Origin: XYD2-FULL-39-9 sp964363685
Lineage (GTDB): Bacteria; Patescibacteriota; Patescibacteriia; Magasanikbacterales; GWA2-37-8
Length of the DNA stretch: 5,384 bases
Assembly (NCBI GenBank): GCA_964363685.1
Contig: CAYIJG010000064.1
Span: forward strand, 1-5,384
Direction of reading: 5' to 3'
The notes under the pieces were generated by a model. It ran no database searches, was not told the DNA's origin, and saw only the letters and a program-made list of their open reading frames with translations. Of this stretch, positions 4,909 to 5,384 are shown one piece after another (positions within the stretch are counted from its first letter, which is position 1; the number at the start of each line of letters is the position of its first letter). Made by a program: the position numbers and the translations under genes.

Positions 4909-5100
4909 AAAATAGCCATTTTTAACAAAAACTTCCCTTTTTACAGAGAAGTATCGTTATGTCGAATTTACGTGACCCGGTTCGAAGATTTTTCGAAAAT
5001 TGATAATACACTTAGAATACCAAAAAAACGAATCCTCATCAGGCAGTATTTTGTGCTCCCGCGAGGGTCAAATTTTGAGGCAAAACAGGCCGCTCACTAG
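4903..5100 (+). CDS. Doubtful small ORF, 65 residues
   Basis: The only open frame above 60 codons in the right-hand 480 bases. The ATG falls inside the fourth operator repeat and has no Shine-Dalgarno or clear promoter. The product would be basic and soluble (segments KIDNTLRIPKKRILIRQYFV and LPRGSNFEAKQAAH), and I recognise no family. Two overlapping short frames run on the opposite strand (5140-5039, 33 residues, and 5039-4968, 23 residues), joined by a TGATG stop/start overlap, so neither strand is clearly favoured. It is probably noncoding or a decayed remnant. Confidence 0.15.
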   Translation: MHKIAIFNKNFPFYREVSLCRIYVTRFEDFSKIDNTLRIPKKRILIRQYFVLPRGSNFEAKQAAH

Positions 5101-5144
5101 GTGAACAGTTAGATGAACGACTAGGTGAATCCGGGTTCATCTAG
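5097..5144. repeat. 12-bp periodic array with inverted last unit (hairpin-forming)
   Basis: GGTGAA (5100), GATGAA (5112), GGTGAA (5124) and the complement TTCATC (5136) recur at exactly 12-bp intervals. TAGATGAAC (5110-5118) pairs perfectly with GTTCATCTA (5135-5143). Alternatively CTAGGTGAA (5121-5129) pairs with TTCATCTAG (5136-5144) with one G-U, so two exclusive hairpins are possible. A T-rich stretch (CCTTTCTTTT, 5151-5160) follows, so the second hairpin could act as a weak plus-strand terminator. The role is unknown. Confidence 0.5.
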
Positions 5145-5229
5145 CTGAGGCCTTTCTTTTAACTTACCTTAGCCAAATCTGATTTTAAAAAACCAGTGAC
5201 TATTATCCGACAACGGAATCAACTGAACG
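5145..5229. other. Intergenic stretch with nothing recognisable
   Basis: AT-rich sequence between the 12-bp array and the G-poor tract. I see only a minor 4-bp hairpin (TCCG-ACAA-CGGA, about 5205-5216) and no coding frame, promoter or RNA gene. Confidence 0.4.
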
Positions 5230-5363
5230 ACAAATATATATACTACTACTATACAACCAATACTAAATTACTAACTATATTACTTAACATACTATCTTAC
5301 TTACAATTGCTATTATTACTTATTTTACTTAACTTACACAACATATCTTAAACCAACAATTAT
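5230..5363. repeat. G-depleted low-complexity tract
   Basis: Across 134 bases the plus strand has a single G (5309) but many C's. It is built largely from TTACTTA/TTACTAA-type words (starting near 5268, 5280, 5297, 5316, 5325, 5334) and short TAC runs (5240-5252). Spacing between the words is irregular. Stops are frequent on the reverse strand. It looks noncoding and runs into the window end. Confidence 0.65.
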
Positions 5364-5384
5364 GGGATACAAAAACGGGGGGGG

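Noticed and set aside
4969..5010. tRNA or tmRNA suggested by GGTTCGAA near 4979-4986
   Set aside because: The bases flanking the TTCGAA do not form a T-stem, and no acceptor, D-arm or anticodon arm can be drawn around it.
5362..5384. Start of a gene running off the right end (ATG at 5362)
   Set aside because: Only seven codons before the end, three of them or part of them in the G run, with no Shine-Dalgarno. Nothing supports it.

Overview
The window looks like a piece of an AT-rich genome of the Candidate Phyla Radiation (Patescibacteria) type. This is inference. It rests on the gene families present (a TrmB-type regulator with repeated sensor modules, a DUF4230 membrane-anchored protein, a YhhQ-type transporter), on genes at roughly 27-35% GC in the lines I counted, on starts mostly lacking a Shine-Dalgarno sequence, and on compact transcription units separated by short hairpin terminators. 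No rRNA or tRNA is present to confirm it. The window ends in eight G's, which suggests a contig end.

Layout, left to right. 1-257 (minus) is the 5' part of a YhhQ/VUT queuosine-precursor transporter. It is preceded by a leader of about 180 nt with a consensus promoter and a terminator-like hairpin between promoter and start. 477-2051 (minus) is a 524-residue TrmB-family regulator with three tandem sensor modules. 2052-2352 is a divergent control region: back-to-back consensus promoters, a candidate TrmB operator and a strong hairpin in the trmB leader. 2353-2970 (plus) is a GC-rich gene (about 60-67% GC in sampled lines) with a clear Shine-Dalgarno and a signal peptide, standing alone in AT-rich DNA and probably acquired. 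3138-3725 (plus) encodes a DUF4230 protein. Bidirectional hairpin terminators stand at 3037-3070 and 3744-3778.

3814-4818 (minus) is a two-gene operon. Its first gene fuses a MerR/excisionase-like HTH to a SpoIIAB-like GHKL ATPase; its second encodes a small STAS-like DUF4325 protein. The promoter lies inside four copies of an 11-bp direct repeat (consensus AAYCTATGCAW) spaced exactly 21, 31 and 21 bp, that is, on one face of the helix. This is the most system-like part of the window: a DNA-binding kinase-fold protein, a STAS partner and what looks like its own operator.

4909-5384 has no convincing gene. It holds weak opposing small ORFs, a 12-bp periodic hairpin-forming array (5097-5144), and a tract almost free of G on the plus strand (5230-5363) that runs toward the poly-G end.
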